In this document: positions 1 to 6,330 of the stretch, piece by piece
How the letters are laid out: the number at the start of each line of letters is the position of its first letter
How positions within the stretch are numbered: the first letter of the stretch is position 1
Source of the DNA: Bacillota bacterium
GTDB taxonomy: Bacteria > Bacillota > Clostridia > Lachnospirales > CAG-274
Assembly (NCBI GenBank): GCA_017627115.1
Contig: JAGAHK010000281.1
Coordinates: 1-6,885, forward strand
DNA: 6,885 nt
Direction of reading: 5' to 3'
Made by a program: the position numbers and the translations under genes
Notes under the pieces: generated by a model
Database searches by the model: none
What the model saw: only the letters and a program-made list of their open reading frames with translations
Told to the model about the DNA's origin: nothing

Positions 1-2388
1 AACTATACAAAGGTGGATGAGCAGCTTGTAAGAGGTACAAGAGTTGATGTTCTCGGCTTAAAGGGCGGCAGCGATTATACTGTTAAGATCGTTCCCGTTA
101 TCGGCGGCACAGAGGACGAGTCAAAGGCAATAGAAAGCGACAATGTATCGGTAACGGCTTTTCCGAGAGAGGGTTTTGCATTTTCAAAGGGTAAAACATC
201 GGGCGGCTATAACGAGGACGGTACGGTTCCCGATAATGCCACGATAGTATATGTTACAAACGACAATAAGGATTCTCTTACGGGAAGCGTTGTTGTCAAT
301 GCATCAAAAAACACGGTAGCGGAATGTACGGGTATTTCGGGTATTCTTCTTGCGAGAGAAAAGAGCGGTTCGGAAACCACACCGCTTATTATCCGTGTTA
401 TCGGTGTTGTTTCGGCGCCTGCATCGGGCAGCTGGACAGCAGGCAAGGAAAGCAAGTCCAACAGCGGCGTTGACAGTGCGGGACTTCTTAATGTAAAGTC
501 TACACAGAATATTACTATCGAGGGTGTCGGTGTTGGTTCGGGCTTTACGGGCTTTGGTCTCAATGTTCGCGACGACTCCAATATCGAGATCAGAAATATG
601 CGTTTCGGTGAGCAGAAAGATGACTGTGTAAGTGTACAGACAGATAATGACCACATCTGGGTACACCATAATGATTTCTATATCGGCGCAAACGGCGGCG
701 GCGATAAGTCGAAGGGCGACGGTTCCTGCGATGTTAAGGCAAATTCAAGCTATGCAACAGTGGATTACAACCATTTCCACAACACAGGCAAGACATCGCT
801 TGGCGGTATGAACTCCGACAGCGCAAACTTCTTCCTTACATACCACCACAATTGGTTTGATAAGTCGGGTTCAAGACACCCCAGAGCAAGAGTTGGTTCC
901 ATACACGTTTACAACAACTATTTCGACCACAACTACTCGGGCGGTATTGCTTCATGTAAGGGTGCATCGGTATTCTCCGATTCAAACTACTTTGAAGATA
1001 CCGTAAGACCTATGTTCATTTCGGGTCAGGGCAATGATATCAAGTCTGCCGGTGATTACTTCTCATCGGGCGAAACAGGCGGTGTTATCAAGTCTTATAA
1101 CAACAAGCTTACCACTTGCGATGCGGGCACGGTAACATATTTAAACGGCGAACTTAAAGAAATAACACAGTCTTGTACGGGCTGCACATATTGGAACGGC
1201 GCTTCAAAAACAATGGAAGTTATTGCTGACAGAACGGACTTTGAGGCTAAAGTCAGCGCAGAAAAACGTACAAACGGCAATTATCCCGATGCTTATCTGG
1301 CAGATACAAGGGATGAGAAAGTTCCCTCAAGCTTTGCAACTCTCGTAGGCGGCTGCACATACAACAACTTCGATACAGACAGCAGCGTAATGGCTGACTA
1401 TGTTGCAAATGTACAGTCACCCGATGAAGCTAAAAAGACAGTTATGGCAAATGCAGGTGCATTAAGATACAATCAGAAGCTTGACGATCCCACTGTTGAG
1501 CCTCAGCCTGCAACAGAAAGCACAACTGCTGCATCGGAGACTGCTACCGAAACAACAACTGCTGCTGTTGAAACAACAACTTCCGTTACGGAAACAGCTA
1601 CCGAAACTACCACATCAGCTCCCGTTGAAACGGTATCTATGGGCGAACCCGTTGCATCGGACAACAGCGCTGCAAACAGCGTAACATACCGTCCCGCAAC
1701 AGATGATTATCTTATCCACGACAGTTCCGACACGCTTGCAACTTCATGGGAAGTTCCTTTTGAGGCACAGTCAAGCGGCAAAGTGACTGTAAGCGGCAAA
1801 CTCAGTGCGGCTAAAGTCGGCAGCAAGTGGGCAATGGTACAAATAAAGGGCAAGGGCGCAGATGATAAAGCGGGTATGCAGTTTGCATTTGCCTGCGATC
1901 CCAATAAGAACCTTGCGGTAAGAGTAGGAGATGCTTACACTTCACTTGGTGTTGCTATGGCAGCAAATACGACATATAATTACAAGTTTGACATTGACCT
2001 TGACAATGGCAAGGGTACACTTGATGTCGATGGAAAGACGGTTGACTTTACCTTTAATTCAAAGGAAATAAGCTCTGTTATGTTTATAACCGCTGTATCA
2101 CCGACTGACAGAGATCTTGTTGTTACGATGCCCGTTGTTGCAAAAACAGCAGGAAGTGCTTCCGATGACTATGTTTGGGGCGATACAAACGGTTCCAAAA
2201 AGATCGAGGCAGAGGACTCCGCAAATGTTATGCAGTATGTTCTCAATAAAAACTCGGTCAAGTTTGCACCCGAAGTTATTGCTCATATGGATGTAAATGC
2301 CGATGGCGATATAACAGCGGCTGATGCTGCCGATATCCTCCAGAAAGCACTTGTAAGCACATTTCCGTTTAAGTCGGAGAATAAATAA
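1..2388 (+). CDS. Dockerin-bearing family 1 pectate lyase, 5' partial
   Basis: Extracellular enzyme predicted to cleave polygalacturonate by beta-elimination and to dock onto a cellulosome-type scaffoldin. The frame is open to the window edge, so the N-terminus and signal peptide are missing; 795 codons are visible, numbered here from base 1. Residues 1-56 look like the end of a fibronectin III-like module (SDYTVKIVPV). Residues about 60-490 are a PL1 beta-helix: NITIEG (170-175), GFGLNV (184-189), an Asp pair at 207-208, IWVHHNDF (219-226), DGSCDVK (240-246, likely Ca2+ ligands D240 and D244) and SRHPRAR (291-297), which carries the RxPxxR motif with the catalytic Arg region. A Thr/Ser/Glu-rich linker covers about 497-545, then an unassigned beta-rich module (about 561-715), then a type I-like dockerin (724-795) with Ca2+ loops at 728-739 and 764-775. 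The PL1 and dockerin calls are firm; exact pectin preference is not visible. A perfect hairpin terminator follows the stop. Confidence 0.93.
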   Translation, partial: NYTKVDEQLVRGTRVDVLGLKGGSDYTVKIVPVIGGTEDESKAIESDNVSVTAFPREGFAFSKGKTSGGYNEDGTVPDNATIVYVTNDNKDSLTGSVVVNASKNTVAECTGISGILLAREKSGSETTPLIIRVIGVVSAPASGSWTAGKESKSNSGVDSAGLLNVKSTQNITIEGVGVGSGFTGFGLNVRDDSNIEIRNMRFGEQKDDCVSVQTDNDHIWVHHNDFYIGANGGGDKSKGDGSCDVKANSSYATVDYNHFHNTGKTSLGGMNSDSANFFLTYHHNWFDKSGSRHPRARVGSIHVYNNYFDHNYSGGIASCKGASVFSDSNYFEDTVRPMFISGQGNDIKSAGDYFSSGETGGVIKSYNNKLTTCDAGTVTYLNGELKEITQSCTGCTYWNGASKTMEVIADRTDFEAKVSAEKRTNGNYPDAYLADTRDEKVPSSFATLVGGCTYNNFDTDSSVMADYVANVQSPDEAKKTVMANAGALRYNQKLDDPTVEPQPATESTTAASETATETTTAAVETTTSVTETATETTTSAPVETVSMGEPVASDNSAANSVTYRPATDDYLIHDSSDTLATSWEVPFEAQSSGKVTVSGKLSAAKVGSKWAMVQIKGKGADDKAGMQFAFACDPNKNLAVRVGDAYTSLGVAMAANTTYNYKFDIDLDNGKGTLDVDGKTVDFTFNSKEISSVMFITAVSPTDRDLVVTMPVVAKTAGSASDDYVWGDTNGSKKIEAEDSANVMQYVLNKNSVKFAPEVIAHMDVNADGDITAADAADILQKALVSTFPFKSENK
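1489..1635 (+). repeat. Thr/Ser/Glu-rich linker coding imperfect repeats
   Basis: This stretch inside the pectate lyase gene codes for residues about 497-545, dominated by Thr, Ser, Glu, Ala and Val. The unit GCTACCGAAACAACAACT (1543-1560) recurs almost unchanged at 1597-1614, giving two ATETTT copies, with related VETTT units between them. Such linkers separate catalytic, binding and dockerin modules in ruminococcal secreted enzymes and are often glycosylated or flexible. The low-complexity DNA could expand or contract by slippage, which is inference. Confidence 0.75.
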
Positions 2389-2397
2389 AAACTTATT

Positions 2398-2434
2398 AAA
2401 AAACCGCTTCCGTATTTTTCGGAAGCGGTTTTTT
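2398..2434. terminator. Bidirectional intrinsic terminator
   Basis: A perfect 15-bp inverted repeat lies 9 bases after the pectate lyase stop codon. The left arm is 2398-2412, the loop TATTTTT is 2413-2419 and the right arm is 2420-2434. The GC-rich core CCGCTTCCG/CGGAAGCGG is flanked by six A on the left and six T on the right, so the RNA from either strand has a stable stem followed by a U tract. It fits as the terminator of the pectate lyase gene and as a backstop for the convergent nth-ended operon coming from the right. Confidence 0.9.
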
Positions 2435-2437
2435 GAG

Positions 2438-2441
2438 TTAG
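2438..2441. repeat. Left copy of TTAG direct repeat
   Basis: TTAG sits immediately outside the left inverted end of the MITE-like element and is repeated at 2603-2606, just outside its right end. It is a candidate 4-bp target site duplication. Four bases can match by chance, so the support comes from its exact placement next to the inverted ends. Confidence 0.55.
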
Positions 2442-2602
2442 GGAAACGCTGATTAAATTCAAAAAACAAAAATAATTTTAGCCGATGGCGGCGCATTTGT
2501 AGGCGACCATGCTAATGTGAAGCCTAACAGGCTGAACATAGCAAACAGAGCCGTTAAGCAAATGCGCAAAACTATTTTTGGTATCCTTAAATCAGCGTTT
2601 TC
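2442..2602. mobile_element. MITE-like palindromic element with TTAG flanks
   Basis: A 161-bp non-coding element. Its ends are imperfect terminal inverted repeats: GGAAACGCTGATT at 2442-2454, and the reverse complement of 2590-2602 reads GAAAACGCTGATT (12 of 13 match). The complementarity continues inward: CAAAAATAATTTT (2467-2479) pairs with 2568-2580 with one mismatch, and GCGCATTTG (2491-2499) pairs perfectly with 2559-2567. The left arm has an extra 11 bases at 2480-2490. TTAG flanks both ends (2438-2441 and 2603-2606), consistent with a 4-bp target duplication of the YTAR kind seen with IS5-group elements. It contains no credible gene, so any movement would need a transposase supplied elsewhere. 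The structure is seen directly; mobility and the IS family are inference. Confidence 0.72.
2510..2543. repeat. Central hairpin of the MITE-like element
   Basis: TGCTAATGTGAAGCCT (2510-2525) faces AGGCTGAACATAGCA (2529-2543) across a 3-base AAC loop. The inner five base pairs (AGCCT/AGGCT) are perfect and the outer part pairs with small bulges. Together with the outer arms this makes the whole element one long nested hairpin, which would also form in any transcript that reads through it. Confidence 0.7.
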
Positions 2603-2606
2603 TTAG
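2603..2606. repeat. Right copy of TTAG direct repeat
   Basis: This is the partner of the TTAG at 2438-2441, directly abutting the right inverted end of the MITE-like element. The restored empty site would read GAGTTAGTATTTATT between the terminator and the end of nth. Confidence 0.55.
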
Positions 2607-2624
2607 TATTTATTATTGTAAAAA

Positions 2625-3260
2625 TCATTTTCCGGAAAACTCTTTGCAGCAACCCTGCATAAAGCAGTTTTCGCAGTCGGGACGGCGTGCCTTGCAGATA
2701 CTTCTGCCGTGGGCTATTACCTGTGTGTTATATCTGCCCCAATGGTCTTTCGGCAGCAGTTTCATCAGTTCAAATTCTATCTTTACGGGATCGTCGCTTT
2801 TTACGAGCCCAAGTTTATTACTGATGCGCATAACATGAGTATCCACCACTATGCTTGGTATATGGAAGATATGTGTTCTTATCACGTTTGCGGTCTTTCT
2901 GCCTACGCCGGCAAGCTTGGTCAGGTTCTCTATATCGCTTGGCATAACACCGCCGTGTTCTGTAAGCAGCTGTGAAGCGGCGGTTATTATATTCTTTGCT
3001 TTGTTGCGGTAAAAGCCTGTGGAACGTATGTCGTTTTCCATTTCGCTTAGATCTGCCTGTGCAAAGCTTTCAAGTGTGGGATATTTCACAAAAAGGTCTT
3101 TTGTGACGATATTGACCCTGTCGTCCGTGCATTGTGCAGAGAGTATGGTCGCAAACAGCAGCTGCCAGTCCGTTTCATAGTGCAGATAGCATTTATCCTC
3201 GGTGGGGTAGTGAGCATCGAGCAGTTCAATGACCGCTTTCACACGTTCGGCTTTTCTCAT
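2625..3260 (-). CDS. nth: Endonuclease III, DNA glycosylase/AP lyase
   Basis: Base-excision repair enzyme that removes oxidised pyrimidines and nicks abasic sites; cytoplasmic, with a 4Fe-4S cluster. The protein has 211 residues, the usual size for the family (E. coli Nth is 211). Visible hallmarks are LLFATILSAQCTDDRVN (34-50); the helix-hairpin-helix LAGVGRKTANV (116-126) with catalytic Lys122; VDTH (139-142) with catalytic Asp140; and the cluster ligands Cys189, Cys196, Cys199 and Cys205 in the classic C-x6-C-x2-C-x5-C spacing. The start codon overlaps the oadA stop in ATGA, and no good Shine-Dalgarno lies upstream, so translation is probably coupled to oadA. The placement behind a Na+-pump decarboxylase operon has no obvious functional link and may only reflect shared transcription. 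The call is very secure. Confidence 0.96.
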   Translation of the reverse strand: MRKAERVKAVIELLDAHYPTEDKCYLHYETDWQLLFATILSAQCTDDRVNIVTKDLFVKYPTLESFAQADLSEMENDIRSTGFYRNKAKNIITAASQLLTEHGGVMPSDIENLTKLAGVGRKTANVIRTHIFHIPSIVVDTHVMRISNKLGLVKSDDPVKIEFELMKLLPKDHWGRYNTQVIAHGRSICKARRPDCENCFMQGCCKEFSGK

Positions 3261-4645
3261 ACGGGATAGACCCCGTTTTGTGCAAGCGCAGGATCAACGC
3301 CGTATTTCTGTGCCTGTCTGAATTTAAAATAGTCCATTGCCTGCTGCGGGAAGAGAGCGTAGCTCAATACATCTTCTTCGCTTTCGGCATAGTCCTTTAT
3401 CTCCTCGCGTATTTTGGGGAGTTCTGGCTTTAAAAGGTCAGCGGGACGGCAGGTGATGGGTTCTTCATCACCGATTATCTTTTTACGTATCTCGTCGGAG
3501 ATGGCAACGGGTGTCTTGCCGTACATACCCCTTACAATATCCTTGGACTCCTTCGGTACCATCTTATATCTTTCGCCCATAAGCACGTTAAGCACCGCCT
3601 GTGTGCCGACTATCTGGCTTGAGGGGGTAACGAGCGGAGGAAAGCCCATATCAGCTCTTACACGGGGTATCTCTTTGAGAACTTCCTCGTATTTGTCCTC
3701 TGCATTTGCGTTTTTAAGCTGGCTTACGAGGTTTGAAAGCATACCGCCGGGTACCTGATAGAGCAGGGTAGCTATATCAACGGCAAGCACTTTGGTGCTT
3801 AAAAGACCGCTTTTAAGAGCTTTTTCGCGAATAGGCTTGAAATAGTCGCCTATTTCTTTGAGTTTGTTTTCGTCTATGCCCGTATCATATTCTGTGCCTT
3901 TGAGTGCTGCGACCATGACTTCTGTTGCAGGCTGGGCTGTACCCATGCTCAAAGGTGACATATCGGCGTCGATTATATCTGCGCCTGCTTCTATTGCTTT
4001 TAAATAGGTCATTGCGGCAACACCGCTCGTATAATGGCTGTGTACCTCTACGGGAATGGTAAGCACTTCTTTAAGAGCTTTTACAAGCTCATAAGCTGCC
4101 TGTGGAAGCAAAAGACCTGCCATATCCTTTATACAAAGCGAATCTGCACCGAGGTTCTGATAGTCTTTGGCAAGCTGAACAAAGTAGTCAAGTGTATGTA
4201 CTTCGCTCAGTGTGTAGCTGATAGCAAGCTGGGCATGTGCGCCCTCTGCCTTTGTGGCTTTAACTGCCGTTTCAAGGTTGCGTGCATCATTAAGAGCATC
4301 GAATATCCTGATTATATCTATACCGTTTTCTATACTTTTTCTGACAAAGGTATCAACAACATCATCGGGGTAGTTTTTGTAACCGAGAATGTTCTGACCT
4401 CTTAAAAGCATCTGAAGTTTTGTGTTTTTGACAGCGGAGCGGAAAGAACGCAGGCGTTCCCACGGGTCTTCGCGGAGATAGCGAAGACAACTGTCGAATG
4501 TTGCGCCGCCCCAGACTTCCATTGCATGGAAACCTGCGTTATCCATTTTATCGAGTATGGGGAGCATATCTTCTATGCGCATACGTGTTGCGATAAGCGA
4601 CTGCTGACCGTCACGAAGCGTACAATCACAAATTTTAATAGCCAT
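3257..4645 (-). CDS. oadA: OadA-type carboxyltransferase (alpha) subunit, no biotin domain
   Basis: Carboxyltransferase of the DRE-TIM metallolyase type that moves the carboxyl group of oxaloacetate to carrier biotin, leaving pyruvate; the same fold serves pyruvate carboxylase and the transcarboxylase 5S subunit. The N-terminal TIM barrel shows DCTLRDGQQS with metal ligand Asp12, CIKDMAG with Lys173 (carbamylated in the family) and EVHSHYTSG with His202 and His204. These four keep the spacing of the Vibrio cholerae OadA residues with a constant offset of 5. MEVWGGATFD (42-51) and LRGQNILGY (81-89) are also typical. At 462 residues it ends after the PycB-like C-terminal region, so it lacks the biotin domain of the roughly 595-residue enterobacterial OadA; the carrier is a separate gene in the same operon. 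It follows oadB by 15 bases with an AAAGGAG site and overlaps nth by 4. Substrate (oxaloacetate versus transcarboxylation to pyruvate) cannot be decided from sequence. Confidence 0.95.
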   Translation of the reverse strand: MAIKICDCTLRDGQQSLIATRMRIEDMLPILDKMDNAGFHAMEVWGGATFDSCLRYLREDPWERLRSFRSAVKNTKLQMLLRGQNILGYKNYPDDVVDTFVRKSIENGIDIIRIFDALNDARNLETAVKATKAEGAHAQLAISYTLSEVHTLDYFVQLAKDYQNLGADSLCIKDMAGLLLPQAAYELVKALKEVLTIPVEVHSHYTSGVAAMTYLKAIEAGADIIDADMSPLSMGTAQPATEVMVAALKGTEYDTGIDENKLKEIGDYFKPIREKALKSGLLSTKVLAVDIATLLYQVPGGMLSNLVSQLKNANAEDKYEEVLKEIPRVRADMGFPPLVTPSSQIVGTQAVLNVLMGERYKMVPKESKDIVRGMYGKTPVAISDEIRKKIIGDEEPITCRPADLLKPELPKIREEIKDYAESEEDVLSYALFPQQAMDYFKFRQAQKYGVDPALAQNGVYPV

Positions 4646-4653
4646 ATAATAGT

Positions 4654-4660
4654 CTCCTTT
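4654..4660 (-). promoter_or_regulatory. Ribosome binding site of oadA
   Basis: AAAGGAG on the - strand fills the short gap between the oadB stop (4661-4663) and the oadA ATG (4643-4645), 8 bases before the start. It supports the chosen start and independent initiation within the operon. Confidence 0.8.
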
Positions 4661-5899
4661 TTATCTATACATTGAAAGGAAAATACCGCTTGCTACTGCC
4701 GAGCCTATAACGCCTGCCACATTGGGTCCCATTGCGTGCATAAGCAGGTAGTTGTTCGGGTTTTCTTCCTTACCGACATTCTGTGCAACTCTTGCTGCCA
4801 TGGGTACGGCGGAAACGCCCGCTGCGCCTATGAGCGGATTTATCTTGCCGTCACTCAGTTTGCACATTATCTTGCCAAAGATAACGCCTGCTGCTGTCGA
4901 GAAGGCAAAAGCCGCAAGACCGAGGGCAAGTATTTCAAGTGTCTGTATTTCGATAAATTTATCGGCGCGTGTTGTTGCGCCAACGCTTATACCGATAAAT
5001 ATGCTTATTGTGTACATAAGCGCTTCGGATGCGTGGTGTGCAAGCTTATCCGTAACGCCCGATTCTCTCAGCAGGTTGCCAAGCATGAGCATACCTATAA
5101 GGGATGCCGTATCGGGAAGTATAAGTATAACCGTTATAGCGGTTATTATCGGGAAAAGTATCTTTTCGCGCTTGCTTACCTCGCGCAGCTGTTCCATTTT
5201 GATAGCACGTTCTTCCTTTGTTGTCAGTGCGCGCATTATAGGCGGCTGAATAATGGGTATCAGCGCCATATAGCTGTAGGCTGCGACCGTAACACGGGGA
5301 AGAAGATCGGGTGCAAGCTGTGTTGTTGTAAAAATAGCGGTGGGACCGTCTGCGCCGCCGATTATGCCTATCGAACAGGCTTCTTCAAAACTGAAGCCGA
5401 GAGCAATAGCGCCGAGAAATGCTGCAAAGATGCCGAACTGTGCGGCAGCGCCCAAAAGAAGGCTCTTCGGGTTTGCAATGAGCGGACCAAAGTCGGTAAG
5501 TGCGCCGACACCCATGAAGATAAGCGGTGGGAAGATACCGAGCTCGTCGCCCTGGAATATGTACCATAAAAGACCGCCGTTTGCCGCCTTGCCCGTTTCC
5601 ATAGCGCGGCGGATTATCTCCCAGCCGTTGTCTACGGGTCGGATGCCCGTGAGTACGCTTACGGTGTCATATATAGGCGGTTCACTTATGCCTGTGAGCG
5701 GCAAGTTTGCAAGCAGCATACCAAATGCTATGGGCAAAAGAAGCAGCGGCTCGAACTTTTTTGCTATGGCAAGCCATATGAAGAAGAGCGCAACGCCGAT
5801 CATAAAAGCGAATTTCCAGCCGCACGGCTGAAAAAACTGCGCAAAGCCCGAATTTGCAAGAAATTCTATAAGGCTGTTGTAAATTTTGTCCCAGATCAT
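4661..5899 (-). CDS. oadB: Na+-translocating decarboxylase beta subunit
   Basis: Polytopic membrane protein that decarboxylates carboxybiotin and couples this to Na+ export. At 412 residues it is the normal length for OadB/MmdB/GcdB. Hydrophobic segments recur along the chain, for example about 30-46, 50-66, 147-168, 249-262 and 324-342, with the C-terminal MGPNVAGVIGSAVASG (390-405). The functional residues described for Klebsiella OadB all appear at a constant offset of 19: Asp184 in GGADGPTAI, Tyr210, Asn354, Gly358, Ser363 and Arg370. The pump should therefore be active. It starts 13 bases after the biotin carrier gene with a strong AAGGAGGT. The symbol oadB is used by convention; mmdB or gcdB would suit the same protein, since the beta subunit does not reveal which substrate feeds it. 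Confidence 0.95.
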   Translation of the reverse strand: MIWDKIYNSLIEFLANSGFAQFFQPCGWKFAFMIGVALFFIWLAIAKKFEPLLLLPIAFGMLLANLPLTGISEPPIYDTVSVLTGIRPVDNGWEIIRRAMETGKAANGGLLWYIFQGDELGIFPPLIFMGVGALTDFGPLIANPKSLLLGAAAQFGIFAAFLGAIALGFSFEEACSIGIIGGADGPTAIFTTTQLAPDLLPRVTVAAYSYMALIPIIQPPIMRALTTKEERAIKMEQLREVSKREKILFPIITAITVILILPDTASLIGMLMLGNLLRESGVTDKLAHHASEALMYTISIFIGISVGATTRADKFIEIQTLEILALGLAAFAFSTAAGVIFGKIMCKLSDGKINPLIGAAGVSAVPMAARVAQNVGKEENPNNYLLMHAMGPNVAGVIGSAVASGIFLSMYR

Positions 5900-5906
5900 G
5901 GATAAG

Positions 5907-5914
5907 ACCTCCTT
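5907..5914 (-). promoter_or_regulatory. Ribosome binding site of oadB
   Basis: AAGGAGGT on the - strand, a near-perfect anti-16S match 7 bases before the oadB ATG. It overlaps the stop codon of the biotin carrier gene (5913-5915), which links termination of one gene to initiation of the next. Confidence 0.85.
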
Positions 5915-6302
5915 AACCTACTGTAAGAAGAGTGTCGCCGCTGGCAACTGTCTGTCCTTTTGTTACGTTTATGCCCGTTACCGTACCTGCAACGGAAGAA
6001 ATGATCTCGTTTTCCATCTTCATAGCTTCAAGTATGATAACTACCTGATTTTCTTTTACGCTGTCGCCGACATTTACCTTTATATCAAGTATATTGCCGG
6101 GCATAGGTGACGTTATTTTTGTGCCTGCTCCGCTGCCCTGTGCTGCGGGTGCAGGTGCCGCTGCGGGCGCAGGTGCTGCCTGTGCTGCGGGTGCTGCCTG
6201 TACGGGTGCCGCTGTGGGTACACTGTAGCCGCCTGAACCGTTTGTTTCCTCTACCTGAACGTCATATGTAACTCCGTTTACTGTAACTCTGTAGTTTTTC
6301 AT
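5913..6302 (-). CDS. Biotin carboxyl carrier protein of the decarboxylase
   Basis: Small carrier (129 residues) that shuttles carboxyl groups between the carboxyltransferase subunits and the beta subunit, equivalent to MmdC, GcdC or the transcarboxylase 1.3S subunit. The N-terminus (MKNYRVTVNG) is typical of these carriers. An Ala/Pro-rich flexible linker covers about 31-58, followed by the biotinyl domain (60-129) with SPMPGNI and the biotinylation motif EAMKMEN, in which Lys95 is the modified residue. The separate gene explains why the OadA protein here has no biotin domain. A GGAGG lies 8 bases upstream, at 6311-6315. The gap to the upstream gamma/delta gene is 28 bases. A biotin ligase must act on it from elsewhere in the genome. 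The family call is certain; the naming (mmdC/gcdC/oadC) depends on the substrate. Confidence 0.95.
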   Translation of the reverse strand: MKNYRVTVNGVTYDVQVEETNGSGGYSVPTAAPVQAAPAAQAAPAPAAAPAPAAQGSGAGTKITSPMPGNILDIKVNVGDSVKENQVVIILEAMKMENEIISSVAGTVTGINVTKGQTVASGDTLLTVG

Positions 6303-6310
6303 TATTTTAA

Positions 6311-6315
6311 CCTCC
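6311..6315 (-). promoter_or_regulatory. Ribosome binding site of the biotin carrier gene
   Basis: GGAGG (with a following T) on the - strand, 8 bases before the ATG at 6300-6302, in the 28-base gap behind the gamma/delta gene. It confirms the start that gives the MKNYRVTVNG N-terminus. Confidence 0.82.
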
Positions 6316-6330
6316 GAATTGAATTATATC

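Noticed and set aside
304..669. Two - strand frames (207-656 and 304-669) opposite the pectate lyase
   Set aside because: Both lie antisense to the conserved PL1 core, with no domain similarity.
13..2388. GTG at position 13 as the true start of the pectate lyase
   Set aside because: The frame stays open to base 1, there is no ribosome binding site or signal peptide after the GTG, and the sequence starts in the middle of an FnIII-like module.
2098..2496. A 132-codon - strand frame crossing the terminator and the end of the dockerin
   Set aside because: It runs through the terminator hairpin and the repeat element, and its composition (Phe, Lys, Arg, Cys) is that of the antisense strand of a dockerin, not of a protein.
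2442..2602. The palindromic element as a riboswitch or tRNA-like gene
   Set aside because: It sits at the 3' ends of both neighbouring genes, not upstream of one, and its terminal inverted repeats with flanking TTAG fit a mobile repeat better.
2578..2838. A short + strand frame starting in the right arm of the repeat element
   Set aside because: It is antisense to the Fe-S end of nth, so it is a shadow; the element carries no transposase fragment.
3257..4645. OadA gene seen as truncated because it lacks the biotin domain
   Set aside because: The carrier is encoded separately in the same operon, and about 460 residues is normal for the split, PycB/5S-like form.
4736..5569. A 277-codon + strand frame rich in Cys, Tyr and Arg opposite oadB
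   Set aside because: It lies fully antisense to a well-conserved membrane protein, has no recognisable domain, and its Cys/Tyr/Arg bias is what the complement of hydrophobic codons yields.
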